Shown one piece after another: positions 50,516 to 59,476 of a stretch of DNA of 64,000 nt (its first letter is position 1; each line of letters opens with the position of its first letter). The position numbers and the translations under genes were made by a program. The DNA lies in the NCBI GenBank assembly GCA_022865305.1, contig JALHSP010000020.1, positions 1 through 64,000 of the forward strand, read 5' to 3'. The DNA comes from Bacteroidales bacterium (lineage in GTDB: Bacteria > Bacteroidota > Bacteroidia > Bacteroidales > VadinHA17). The notes under the pieces were generated by a model. It was not told where the DNA came from and searched no databases. It saw only the letters and a list, made by a program, of their open reading frames with translations.

Positions 50516-51292
50516 ATGATAATTCCGATTACAGCCCTTGATATAATTGATATTGTCCTTGTTGCTTTAATCTTATTTCAGCTTTACAAGCTTATCAGGG
50601 GTACAACAGTTTTCAGCATTTTTATTGCAGTATTTTTAATCTACCTGTTCTGGCTTATAGTCAAAGCCCTTAAAATGGAACTTATAAGCTCTTTGCTCGG
50701 ACAGGTTATAGGCGTCGGAGTTATAGCACTCATTATTGTTTTTCAGCAGGAGGTAAGACGGTTCCTGCTTATAATTGGTACCAGATATATAAAAAACAGC
50801 AGGTTTTCAATATTAAGACTACTGACTTCAGTTAAGGATGAACAGGGTGGTCCAAAAGAAGCTGAGGAGGTTGTGAGAGCTGCTGAATCAATGTCCATAA
50901 AGAAAATAGGCGCCCTGATAGTGATAGGGAGACAAAGCCGGTTTGATATTTATACTGAAGGCGGAGAAATTCTTAAAGCACAAATAAGTGCTGAATTGCT
51001 TGTAACTATTTTTTTCAGGAATACGCCTCTGCATGATGGAGCAGTATTGATTGAAGATGGATTGATTCTTGCTGCAAGATGTCCTTTACCTATAACGGAT
51101 CAGGTTACACTGCCACCGCACTTCGGGATGCGGCACAGGGCTGCTGTAGGAATGTCAGAACAAACTGATGCTCTCATCATTGTTGTTTCAGAAGAGACTG
51201 GGAAAATATCAGTTGTTAATGAAGGTACAATTCGGGAAAATATAACCCCGGATGACCTGAGAAACATTCTCCTGATGGAGAAGGTATGGTAA
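50516..51292 (+). CDS. cdaA: Diadenylate cyclase
   Basis: The 258-residue protein makes c-di-AMP. Three N-terminal membrane helices (about 10-30, 35-52, 58-78) are followed by a DisA_N domain with the metal/ATP motif DGA (in LHDGAVLI) and RHR (in GMRHRAAVGMSE). It is membrane-bound and of the CdaA type. No phosphodiesterase gene for c-di-AMP is nearby. Confidence 0.95.
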   Translation: MIIPITALDIIDIVLVALILFQLYKLIRGTTVFSIFIAVFLIYLFWLIVKALKMELISSLLGQVIGVGVIALIIVFQQEVRRFLLIIGTRYIKNSRFSILRLLTSVKDEQGGPKEAEEVVRAAESMSIKKIGALIVIGRQSRFDIYTEGGEILKAQISAELLVTIFFRNTPLHDGAVLIEDGLILAARCPLPITDQVTLPPHFGMRHRAAVGMSEQTDALIIVVSEETGKISVVNEGTIRENITPDDLRNILLMEKVW

Positions 51293-51329
51293 TTCAGACT
51301 TAAGGCAACTGGCAGCAGGCTACTTTAAT

Positions 51330-52547
51330 CTAATTTATTTTGTATAATATCAGCGATTCAGCATCTTTAATATAAATCAGATTCCCGGCAACAACAGGAA
51401 AGGTATATACCGGAGTTTCTGTAACCTTATATCTGGCAATTTCTGTATATGCTTTCGGATCCTGTTTAAAAACTAACAGGTTTCCTGTGCTTGGGAGCCC
51501 GATCAGTACAGATCCGCAGTCAACAATAGTTGCGAAATCACTGTTGGTTGCAGCGTCAATCCAGCCAGTTTGTCCGTTTGAAGCATTAAGGCAGTAGATC
51601 CTTCTCAGGTCGGTGAAGCCATACAGAAAACCATCCTTACGAACAGGAGTGTTCCATTTTGCTCCGATCTCAGCTGTGCTCCAAAGCTCTTTAGTAACAA
51701 ACTGGTTCCCTTCCTTTACCACCTGTATTGCTTTTGTACCGGAGCCCTGACCGGTATAATATATTGTCTGACCATCAATATAAGGGCTAACGCAATTGTA
51801 AAACCTCTGCATGGGAGTTGCAGCTAACTGCCAGAGCAGTTTTCCATCAGTCAGGTTAAGAGAGATCAGGCTCTTCTCAGTAAACAGCACAATCTGTTTT
51901 GTTTTACCGGTAGTCATTACAGAAGGAGATGCATAAGCCGGTCCCTCACCGGTATATTTCCATTTTTCGTTTCCTTTATTAAGGTTATATGCAACCACTT
52001 GTCCGTTATCCTTACCTCCCAGTTGAAGAATACAAATTCCGTCAACTATTATGGGTGACATTCCTGTAAAGAACTGCGGAACAGGAATCGAAGCATCCTC
52101 TTTTTTCCAGACTAGTTTGCCTGTTGCGGCATCCAGACATGAAATAATGCCTGATACTCCAAAAGTGACAATCTTACCGTTAGCCACCGCAGGAGTGCTT
52201 CGCGGACCGGGATGAGAAGACGGAGGACCTGTTACTACGGGTGCAGGATAATTGTATTTCCAGAGCTCTTTTCCGGTAGATGCATCGAGACAAAGTACAA
52301 CTTCCTCATTTCCCTGCCTTGTGAATGTATAGATCTTCTTTCCAATCAGCACAGGTGTTGCATCCCCAGTACCAACCGTGATCTTCCATTGCTGGGCTAG
52401 TTCTGCAGGCCAGGCTGAAGGTACTGCCCCGGTCGCTTTACTGTCTCGTCCAACACCACGGAACTGGGGCCAGTCCTGTGAAAAGGCTTGTACCGAAAAT
52501 ATCAGTAATATAGCAACTGAACAAATGACCAGATTATTCTTTTTCAT
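51330..52547 (-). CDS. Exported PQQ-like beta-propeller protein
   Basis: From the ATG at 52547 the 405-residue product has a signal peptide (MKKNNLVICSVAILLIF, cleaved after AFSQ) and a PQQ-type propeller with repeated LDAATGKLVWKK and LDASTGKELWKY blades. It opens with DWPQFRGVGRDS, as in secreted outer-membrane-anchored PQQ-like proteins from Bacteroidota and Planctomycetes. No dehydrogenase residues are visible; a protein-interaction role is more likely. A frame to 52601 adds 18 unlikely residues. Confidence 0.85.
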   Translation of the reverse strand: MKKNNLVICSVAILLIFSVQAFSQDWPQFRGVGRDSKATGAVPSAWPAELAQQWKITVGTGDATPVLIGKKIYTFTRQGNEEVVLCLDASTGKELWKYNYPAPVVTGPPSSHPGPRSTPAVANGKIVTFGVSGIISCLDAATGKLVWKKEDASIPVPQFFTGMSPIIVDGICILQLGGKDNGQVVAYNLNKGNEKWKYTGEGPAYASPSVMTTGKTKQIVLFTEKSLISLNLTDGKLLWQLAATPMQRFYNCVSPYIDGQTIYYTGQGSGTKAIQVVKEGNQFVTKELWSTAEIGAKWNTPVRKDGFLYGFTDLRRIYCLNASNGQTGWIDAATNSDFATIVDCGSVLIGLPSTGNLLVFKQDPKAYTEIARYKVTETPVYTFPVVAGNLIYIKDAESLILYKIN

Positions 52548-52768
52548 GATTTTCAGTATTGGTAATTCAGTAAATTTATTCGAATTTCTGCTGATATACA
52601 AAATCCCCTCCCTTAAAAATTGTTAAAGAAATTTTTTTAACCAGTGTTGGGACAATACAATCTGAATGTAAATATCTTCGATTTGCCCGTGAAAATTAAA
52701 AAATAACTAATATTGCTTAAATGAACCGGGTATAAAGCGGTCGGATCAGGTGTTAGATATATTATTTT

Positions 52769-53593
52769 ATGCAGAAATCCTTTTCTTTTAATAAAGAAAT
52801 CCTGATTACAGGTGGCACCTCCGGACTTGGTCTTGAACTGGTTAAAATATTTTTGAGCAAAGGATTTTTTGTTGTTGCAACAGGCAGGCAATTATTAAAT
52901 CTGCCGGGATATGAAGACAGGTTTAAACTTTACCGGATAGATTTCAGCGACCTGAAGCAGACCATGAGTTCATTAAGAAATATCTGTGAAGCCCATGATT
53001 TATCTTATGTCGTAAATAATGCAGGTATTCTCAGTCCACCGGATTTTACTTCTACAAATGATGGATTTGAGTATACTTTTCAGGTAAATTTTCTTTCACA
53101 ACTTCTAGTAAATGAGATAATACTGCAAAATTTAACACACAGCAAGCCCATTAAAATCGCTGCTATCACATCCCCTGTTTACAAACTGTCAAAAATCAGA
53201 TTAAGTGACCATCAGTCAAAAAAAGGTTACAGACCTCTGAAAGCCTATTCAGATTCAAAACTTTTCCTCGCGCTGATGTGCAGGTATCTTTCCGCAAAAT
53301 ATCAGGATCTGAACCTTAGCTGTTTCAGTTTTGATCCTGGTGTTTTCAGCTCAGGGATCTCTCGTATGCAGCATAATTGGTTCCGGAAAATGTACGGGAT
53401 CGCTGCGCCTTATATGAGGAAGCCTGAACGGGTTGCAGCTATCCTGGCCGAGCTCTTAATTAGTTATGATATCTGTAACGGGGCAATTTATAATATCAGG
53501 AAAAAGGCCAGACATATATCAGTAACCGAACCTTCAGTATATGATCTTTTCTGGAAAGACATTTATGACAAAATAAATACATACCTGAAATGA
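52769..53593 (+). CDS. Short-chain dehydrogenase/reductase
   Basis: The 274-residue enzyme has the SDR NAD(P)-binding motif TGGTSGLG, the NNAG strand and the catalytic Y-x3-K in AYSDSKL, with a serine in ITSPV. The size and the FDPGVFSSG segment resemble retinol dehydrogenase/WWOX-like oxidoreductases. The substrate is unknown and it stands alone. Confidence 0.88.
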   Translation: MQKSFSFNKEILITGGTSGLGLELVKIFLSKGFFVVATGRQLLNLPGYEDRFKLYRIDFSDLKQTMSSLRNICEAHDLSYVVNNAGILSPPDFTSTNDGFEYTFQVNFLSQLLVNEIILQNLTHSKPIKIAAITSPVYKLSKIRLSDHQSKKGYRPLKAYSDSKLFLALMCRYLSAKYQDLNLSCFSFDPGVFSSGISRMQHNWFRKMYGIAAPYMRKPERVAAILAELLISYDICNGAIYNIRKKARHISVTEPSVYDLFWKDIYDKINTYLK

Positions 53594-53722
53594 AGAATAG
53601 TTTTAAATTCAAAACTCACTTTTATTTGCTCACTTTTTGTTAACTTGCTATTCAGATATTCAGGATGAGAGATCAGGATAATTTTTTCACCCTGTTGATC
53701 GAATAAGTAATTAGTAAAACAT

Positions 53723-54337
53723 ATGAAAAATTTATTTTTAAAAATTATGGTATTCTCAATCTTTCTCAGTATTATCGGGTGTAGAAACTCAGGCGATCCC
53801 GCGACATGGAATGAAAAAAAAATAAACAAATGGTTTGAAAAAGGCGAGTGGCTGAACGGGTGGTCAGTTAAACCTGATGCAACCATTAACCGAAAAGAGT
53901 TTGCATTATCTTATTTTAAACACAAAGAGCGGTGGGATAAAGCATTTATTTTCCTGAAGGATAACGATTTATCAAAACTGGAATTAAAGCGGTATGATAT
54001 TGATGGCAATAACCTGTATGCTCCTGTGAGTGAGTATATCACTAAAAATGAAGAAGATGCACGTTACGAAGCCCATCAGAAATATATTGATATCCAATAT
54101 GTTGTAAGTGGGAAGGAGCTGATCGGGATTTCCCCGATGTCCTTGAAAAAAGAAATACTTGAGCCATACGATGCAGCAAAAGATGTTATGTTTCTGACCG
54201 TAACACAGGGAGTAAATTTCAACGCTAAACCTGACAGATTCTTTATATTTTTCCCTGATGATATACATCGCCCTGGACTGAAAGATGTTGAAAATTCACA
54301 GGTCCGGAAGGTAGTCCTTAAGGTAAAGATTGACTGA
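53723..54337 (+). CDS. YhcH/YjgK/YiaL family lipoprotein
   Basis: The 204-residue product has a lipoprotein signal (IIGC, acylated C20) followed by a DUF386 cupin with YEAHQKYIDIQYVVSGKE, FFPDDIHRPGL and a C-terminal VRKVVLKVK. DUF386 proteins are usually cytosolic sugar-handling enzymes such as EbgC and NanQ; a lipid-anchored form is unusual. Convergent with the transglutaminase gene. Confidence 0.88.
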   Translation: MKNLFLKIMVFSIFLSIIGCRNSGDPATWNEKKINKWFEKGEWLNGWSVKPDATINRKEFALSYFKHKERWDKAFIFLKDNDLSKLELKRYDIDGNNLYAPVSEYITKNEEDARYEAHQKYIDIQYVVSGKELIGISPMSLKKEILEPYDAAKDVMFLTVTQGVNFNAKPDRFFIFFPDDIHRPGLKDVENSQVRKVVLKVKID

Positions 54338-54423
54338 AAAATAATGATGGGCGCTCTCGGTTATTGCAGATGCAGATTCGAGAGAATTGGTGATCTACAG
54401 ATTCCTTAATTCTTTTTAACGGA

Positions 54424-55866
54424 TCATTTCAAATATTCAATATTCATTTCATAATCCCATTTGTCGAAGTAAAGATTTCCACCTTTCCATTCTACCTCAC
54501 CACGTTGAAAATCGTATGGTTCGCTTCTGAGATGTTGTTTTTCCGGGTATAATTGTCCTGCAACACCTTCATTTACAATGAGCCTGTATGAATCAATACC
54601 TGAGATAAAAAATTCTTTAAACACTTTATTTTCAGATGGCAGGAGATCGTATGAAATATCAACAGGAACCCATCCGGCTCCTTCATAATAAACTTCGCAC
54701 CAGTCATGAAGGTTTTTGTTTCCCGGAGGCACCTTCCAGCCACTTTGCCATCTGACGGGAACTCCTTTATATCTGAGCATTGACATAAACAGAAATGTCT
54801 GCATCCCACAATCTCCCCTTCTGTTGTTGGTAACGTATTCAGGGATATTTGGCATAATTGAATATTCAAGTGCCCCGGTCCATGGTATGTTTTCCTTAAA
54901 CCATAAATAAATCTTTCTTACAACCGTCACAGGATCATCATCCCGGGTTGTTATGCTGTCGGCAAGCTCCCTGATATTCTCTGTAAAGCAGATATGAGGT
55001 AACTGTTCGGAAGTATATTTTGTATAAATGTCTGATGTTTTATTGTATGGCAGGATTTTAAGTTTTGCCAGGTCGAAATATTGTCCACTGGACTGATAAA
55101 GGAACGATACGCAGAAAACGGAAGGTATCCCTTTATGTGATACTTCTTCCATATAAATTGAACGATGAATAGCTGAGTCGGGAGCAATTATAAAATTGTT
55201 GTTTGAAGTTGTTAATAATTCCGGTTTTTGCTGACGCGGATGATTTTCTTTGGGCCATGGCAGCCAGCATCGGATTTTTTCCCCTTCAGGTACAACATCC
55301 GGATGGACTGTAATTGTATAGGTAATTTTCATATTTACCGGTAACACAGGATCAGTTTTATTGCCTGATTCCTTAACAATTTTCTGTATATGCACCAGCC
55401 TGGAAACCATTTCAGGGTCTTCACTGATTTCCAGGAGCTGTTTCTCTTTATCCTCATAAAACATTTTAAGCAACACAAGATTTGAAGCAGCCCTGTCGAA
55501 GTACTTTTTTTCACCGTTTATCATCCGCCATTCGAGCCATTTATTTTTATCCCATACAGCCAGATTGCTGTCTGAGACTACACCTGCATATTCTTTAAGC
55601 CGTCTGAGGAATTGATCTTCGGAAAGTGAAAAATCGAGATTGATCCTTTCTGCAATCTGGACAAGGGAATCGGTTTTTTGTATTATATGCATATCGCTGG
55701 CGCAACATTTTTTTACAGAGTCAGCCAGTTGGATTGCTTTCAGGAAGTTACCTGCATTCATATCTGATTCGAATTCGCCTAGCAACTTATTACAATCAGT
55801 TTTGGGACTGCACCAGGTGAGTAATGCTAGGAGTACCGATAAAACAAGTGACAGAGAGATTTTCAT
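54424..55866 (-). CDS. Transglutaminase-like lipoprotein
   Basis: The 480-residue protein has a lipoprotein signal (LLTWC) and a transglutaminase/protease-like domain in its second half with the Cys-His-Asp triad: RRGDCGMQ, NLHDWCEVYY and WVPVDISYD. The N-terminal part (about 25-170) is helical and unassigned. Such envelope enzymes may act as peptidases or amidases on cell-wall or extracellular substrates. Confidence 0.86.
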   Translation of the reverse strand: MKISLSLVLSVLLALLTWCSPKTDCNKLLGEFESDMNAGNFLKAIQLADSVKKCCASDMHIIQKTDSLVQIAERINLDFSLSEDQFLRRLKEYAGVVSDSNLAVWDKNKWLEWRMINGEKKYFDRAASNLVLLKMFYEDKEKQLLEISEDPEMVSRLVHIQKIVKESGNKTDPVLPVNMKITYTITVHPDVVPEGEKIRCWLPWPKENHPRQQKPELLTTSNNNFIIAPDSAIHRSIYMEEVSHKGIPSVFCVSFLYQSSGQYFDLAKLKILPYNKTSDIYTKYTSEQLPHICFTENIRELADSITTRDDDPVTVVRKIYLWFKENIPWTGALEYSIMPNIPEYVTNNRRGDCGMQTFLFMSMLRYKGVPVRWQSGWKVPPGNKNLHDWCEVYYEGAGWVPVDISYDLLPSENKVFKEFFISGIDSYRLIVNEGVAGQLYPEKQHLRSEPYDFQRGEVEWKGGNLYFDKWDYEMNIEYLK

Positions 55867-55986
55867 AGCTGGTTTATTTATCTCATAAAATTAAATTAAT
55901 CTTTCATTCAATGAAATTTGACTGAATAACAATTGTTTTTTTCATATTTGTGTATAAACTTGTTTAGTATCAAACCACTCATTTGT

Positions 55987-56738
55987 ATGAATAACCGAAC
56001 TATTTTTTAATCACTTTTCTGGTTTTTTCAGGCTTATGCCCTGGAATTACACAAGCTCAATTTTCTGAAAAGATTGACAGGGGAGTTGTTGCATTAACTA
56101 TTGATGGAACACATGCCTATATTGGCTGGCGACTTCTGCTGACCGATCCGGCAGATATAAATCCTTCACGACCCGGGATGGAAATTTTCTATGGAATTGA
56201 ATCAAGGTCACCTGAAAACGGGGTTTGTATGGTCGATGCTGCTACAGGAGAGATCATTTGGGGTTTCAAAGGTAAGACAACACATGTTCATAGTCAGGGA
56301 ATGGTCGGAGATATTGATCCGGAATATCCAGGTATGGAATGTTACGCAGGTGAAGCCAAGGGAGGTGATCAGTATTTCCTGTACAGTGCAGTTGGTAAAA
56401 GGCTGTCGGACAAAGATATGGGATCGCTTACCCCGAGACCTGTATGGTGGGATGCGGATGACCTGAAAGAGATTAGTATTAACAATGATCTGATTAAATA
56501 CAAAGGAGACACTTTACTGAAGACGGAAGGTAAAGTTGTTCTCGTTGCTGATTTAATTGGTGATTGGCGTGAAGAGATTGTAACAAGTTTGCCGGGCGAG
56601 TTGCGGATTTATTCAACAAATATCCCTGCTGAAGTCAGTAAAGTATGCCTGGTACAGAACCGGCAGTATCGTCTTGGTGTCGCTAATGCTTCGATGGGTT
56701 ATTTTTACCCGCCGCAACCTGGCATTGCAAAAAAATAG
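55987..56738 (+). pseudogene. Broken PL11 rhamnogalacturonan lyase
   Basis: The reading frame 0 from about 55995 encodes a signal peptide-like stretch (FLITFLVFSGLCPG), then the N-terminus of PL11 lyases (SEKIDRGVVALTID, IGWRLLLTDPADI), and then jumps straight to the C-terminal part (PGMEIFYGIESRS, MVDAATGEIIWGF, GMVGDIDPEYPG, ASMGYFYPPQPG) at about 56160. Intact PL11 enzymes are about 600 residues, so roughly 350 to 400 residues are missing. The only upstream ATG (55987) is out of frame because of a six-T run (56003-56008); one more T would restore it. Two lesions make it a clear pseudogene. The second half alone is open from 56178. Confidence 0.82.
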
Positions 56739-56761
56739 AGCCGGTTCTCAGAACCGGCTCT
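56737..56761. terminator. Palindromic stem-loop after the PL11 pseudogene
   Basis: AGAGCCGGTTC (56737-56747) pairs perfectly with GAACCGGCTCT (56751-56761). It starts inside the stop codon and is not followed by a T-run, so it may be a terminator remnant. Confidence 0.6.
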
Positions 56762-56881
56762 ACACAAACCTGGTAGTTAACCAATGCAGTATCAGTGGGT
56801 ATTATTGAATTTAAAATTTTTATTAATTAACACTAAAAACTACGTAATTTTATATGGAAGTATATAGAAAATGTTACTTTC

Positions 56882-57649
56882 TTATCTCGATTTTCTTACT
56901 ACTGCCTCAATTCTTCCGCCGAGCCCGATCTTGTCATCTTTAATTATCACAACAGAAATTATATCAGGCTTTTGCAATGCCAGTTCAGTTACCTTGCTGA
57001 CCATATCTATACTCTTAACTTCATTGCAAAAAGCAGTGGCATATGCATCTGCCTGTGCGCCTGACCGGCATGCAATCACACATGCATCAGCAACACCAAA
57101 GCTCAGAGAATGACCTACAGTGCCTGATGAACAGCATACGGAAAGGGGAGTATCCTCTGGCATAATAACCAGCCCGATCCTGTCGGAAAGGGGAGAAGAG
57201 CCTGCATAAACAGATATAGTTGCAGGAGATGTGATCTTCATGAAAATATCGCCTCCGTTTTCAATTATTACCTCCCTGAGGCTGAATTTTGTCCGGAGAT
57301 CATTGCAAATATGTTCTGCGATTGCTCCGGCAACGGCACTCATCGGTCCTGTTCCTGACACCCTCGATGCCTCATACATCTCATAAACCATAGGATGAAC
57401 TCCGGTTGGGGTCAGCAGGGGAGCTAATGATGATTGAAACCCGGGATGCTCTTTAATGTGGTCAGCTAAAATACTCCGGTAGCAGAGAATGCGATCCATT
57501 GTATAACTCTCTGCCTCAGGTTTGTAACTCTCTGAATCAATAGCTACCCATAGGTCTGTTTCAAGGTATTCCGCTCTGTAACTCTTCCACCGTGCATTAC
57601 CCATAGCATAACGGTACAGACGAGGTTCATATGAGTTGCTCTTAGCCAA
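56882..57649 (-). CDS. UPF0280 (ApbE-like) protein
   Basis: The 255-residue protein belongs to UPF0280/COG2122, an ApbE-like family that helps homocysteine formation from sulfide in methanogens. GPMSAVAGAIAEHI, VIIENGGDIFMK and CCSSGTVGHS are conserved. It overlaps the NIL/ferredoxin gene by eight bases and is third in the operon. The exact role is not known; a flavin- or redox-related part is suggested by the ApbE similarity. Confidence 0.9.
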   Translation of the reverse strand: MAKSNSYEPRLYRYAMGNARWKSYRAEYLETDLWVAIDSESYKPEAESYTMDRILCYRSILADHIKEHPGFQSSLAPLLTPTGVHPMVYEMYEASRVSGTGPMSAVAGAIAEHICNDLRTKFSLREVIIENGGDIFMKITSPATISVYAGSSPLSDRIGLVIMPEDTPLSVCCSSGTVGHSLSFGVADACVIACRSGAQADAYATAFCNEVKSIDMVSKVTELALQKPDIISVVIIKDDKIGLGGRIEAVVRKSR

Positions 57650-58052
57650 TGTCTATCGAAAACAGATTAAGGGGGCACGACTTCAGACATAGCTCACAGA
57701 CAACACATTTGTCAGGATCAAAGGAGAGTTCTGCAGTCTTGCGGCCCATGGTTAAGGCACCTGCAAAACAAACTGCTGAACAGGCACCGCAATGGATGCA
57801 AAGATCCTCCCTGTAATGGATCTTCTTATCAATCGGTTCACACTCCACATTCTTCTGCCTGATATATTCCAATCCTTCCTTCAGCACTTTGGCCGGAGCA
57901 CTCATCTCCATCACCAGGTGTCCGATTTTCCCGGGTGAAACATCTGCCTTTACGATATTGACCATTATATCGAATTTCTTTATAAGGTTGTACGTTATCG
58001 GTTCCCCGGTTGCATCCGGCGGGAACGTCAATACAAATCTTTTGCTTGTCAT
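57642..58052 (-). CDS. NIL-domain 4Fe-4S ferredoxin, sulfurtransferase partner
   Basis: The 136-residue protein joins an N-terminal NIL domain (about 1-75) to two 4Fe-4S clusters with ligands C85, C88, C91, C95 and C116, C119, C122, C126. In Methanosarcina acetivorans (MA1822) a protein of this type acts with DUF39 to make homocysteine from aspartate semialdehyde and sulfide. It lies 25 bases after the DUF39 gene and overlaps the UPF0280 gene. Confidence 0.93.
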   Translation of the reverse strand: MTSKRFVLTFPPDATGEPITYNLIKKFDIMVNIVKADVSPGKIGHLVMEMSAPAKVLKEGLEYIRQKNVECEPIDKKIHYREDLCIHCGACSAVCFAGALTMGRKTAELSFDPDKCVVCELCLKSCPLNLFSIDIG

Positions 58053-58077
58053 AATTTAATTGCTTAATAGTTAAAAG

Positions 58078-59229
58078 TTAAATTCTTACCTCCAGTTTAT
58101 TCAGTCCTTTTGTTTTAGGTAGGAGAGCTACAGGTTCTGTAAGAATAAATCTGCCTTCTGTAATTTCCTTTTTCAGGATGTCCGCAATCTCCCTGGCCAC
58201 CTTAACGCTTGAGAGTGGTGCTGTCCGGATTTTCTTACCGTTGAGAGTTATCTCACCGGAAAACAGGAACTTATAGTTTGTCCGTCCAAGTAATTCAAAG
58301 TTACCTGAACCATAGTCAATTACATTAGTTTCAATCTGGCTGTTGCGTATCGACACCCTCCTGGCCATATCCTCGTCAACAACCGGGATTGGTATCCCAA
58401 TGCCCACGAACATTGAAACTCCGTATTTTTCAAAATATGCAGCTTTAATGAATTGTGTATTCATTTGTTTGGCATCCCCAATAACCGCGAGTGTGGCTGC
58501 ATTACCTACCGGGATGCCATGGTCATTCAATGGTTTTCCTGTATTGAACTGTGTACCGTTCCAGGCCACATAACCGGTTGTTCCACCAATGAAGATACGG
58601 GTACCGATGCCTATTGTACGCATTTCCGGATCATTCAGCAAAGGGCTAAGTTCACCGGAGGTTGAAAAGTTGGCATTACCAAATGCAGGCAACAGGGTTC
58701 CCATATAAGTGAATTTGATCTTTGAAGTGCTGTTCACTGCCACGTTATAGTTCTGGTAAGCGTTACGCGGATTGAACATTATGAATTCATTTATAGTACT
58801 CTTGTTGATCAGTGTTTTTATCTCTGTCCGCGGGTAGCAGTCAGTTCCCTTGGCTGAAGCCTGAAGGAGAACATCCTTTCCTGCAATAAGATCTTCAATA
58901 ACATGAGCTCCTCCGTAATTATCATGCGGCATTGCAGTCTCCGTAGCACCGATATAAGTATCGACAGCGGCAACACCCCCATAAGCAGGAACGTTATTAA
59001 GTGTCAGCTTTTCCATGCGCATAGGCGGGGTTGTATGACCGAAGTTGATAAAAGCGCCGGATGAGCACATTGGCCCAAAGGTGGCGGTCGTTACAACGTC
59101 AACCCTGCTCATCATCTCTGCAGGTGTCATCTCTTTTCCCATTGCCGAAACCTGTTCGGCTGTCAGAACAACGGCTTTCCCGTTACGGATCTTTTCGTTG
59201 ATCTCCTCTATGCTTCTTTTCTTTGACAT
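58078..59229 (-). CDS. DUF39 protein, L-aspartate semialdehyde sulfurtransferase
   Basis: This 383-residue protein belongs to DUF39 (HcyBio), which builds homocysteine directly from aspartate semialdehyde and reduced sulfur. The two family cysteines are C55 in FGPMCSSGAF and C131 in GTDCYPRTE, as I recall for the archaeal enzyme. The archaeal protein is longer, with C-terminal CBS domains; these are missing here. It is first in the operon and is preceded by a SAM-I riboswitch, which ties it to methionine supply. Confidence 0.93.
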   Translation of the reverse strand: MSKKRSIEEINEKIRNGKAVVLTAEQVSAMGKEMTPAEMMSRVDVVTTATFGPMCSSGAFINFGHTTPPMRMEKLTLNNVPAYGGVAAVDTYIGATETAMPHDNYGGAHVIEDLIAGKDVLLQASAKGTDCYPRTEIKTLINKSTINEFIMFNPRNAYQNYNVAVNSTSKIKFTYMGTLLPAFGNANFSTSGELSPLLNDPEMRTIGIGTRIFIGGTTGYVAWNGTQFNTGKPLNDHGIPVGNAATLAVIGDAKQMNTQFIKAAYFEKYGVSMFVGIGIPIPVVDEDMARRVSIRNSQIETNVIDYGSGNFELLGRTNYKFLFSGEITLNGKKIRTAPLSSVKVAREIADILKKEITEGRFILTEPVALLPKTKGLNKLEVRI

Positions 59230-59264
59230 AAATAAAAAATTAAAGTGTTCATATACAGCATTAT

Positions 59265-59284
59265 AAAACAGTTTTTACTGTTTT
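59265..59284 (-). promoter_or_regulatory. Hairpin between the SAM riboswitch and DUF39 start
   Basis: AAAACAGT and ACTGTTTT form a perfect eight-base stem 35 bases before the start codon. It could be the expression platform of the riboswitch, but no U-run follows on the minus strand. Confidence 0.4.
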
Positions 59285-59328
59285 CTTAAATCTTTGCTTA
59301 GGCTTGAGGCTGTTCGCAAAAATTCCAA

Positions 59329-59432
59329 TTTATAATTCCCTCTTCAGGGTAGGTGTTAGCACCTTTCAGGGTGTTGCATCCTGCGGTTGCTAGAGGATCA
59401 CAGAGCCTAATCTCTCCCCTCTTCTCTATAAA
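59329..59432 (-). promoter_or_regulatory. SAM-I (S-box) riboswitch
   Basis: Read on the minus strand, the leader of the DUF39 operon carries the S-box landmarks in order: TTTATA (P1, 5' side), AGAGAAGAGGGGAGAG, GGCTCTGTGATCC, CTAGCAACC, CACC-CTGAAA-GGTG (P4), AAGGTGCTAACACCTACC, then GAGGGAATTATAAA (P1, 3' side). AGCAACC followed by AAGGTGCTAA is diagnostic of the SAM-I family. Its position before a homocysteine synthesis operon is what this riboswitch would be expected to control. Confidence 0.87.
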
Positions 59433-59468
59433 CCAAAACTTTTCTTGCGAAAAGGATGGATAGGAAGG

Positions 59469-59476
59469 CAAAGATA
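59469..59476 (-). promoter_or_regulatory. Predicted -7 element for the SAM-controlled operon
   Basis: On the minus strand TATCTTTG lies about 37 bases before the riboswitch, which would place the start of transcription just upstream of it. No good TTG was found 20 bases further on. Confidence 0.55.

Noticed and set aside
56191-56466. Overlapping frame inside the PL11 pseudogene
   Set aside because: It is a shadow frame; the conserved PL11 residues are in the frame beginning at 56178.
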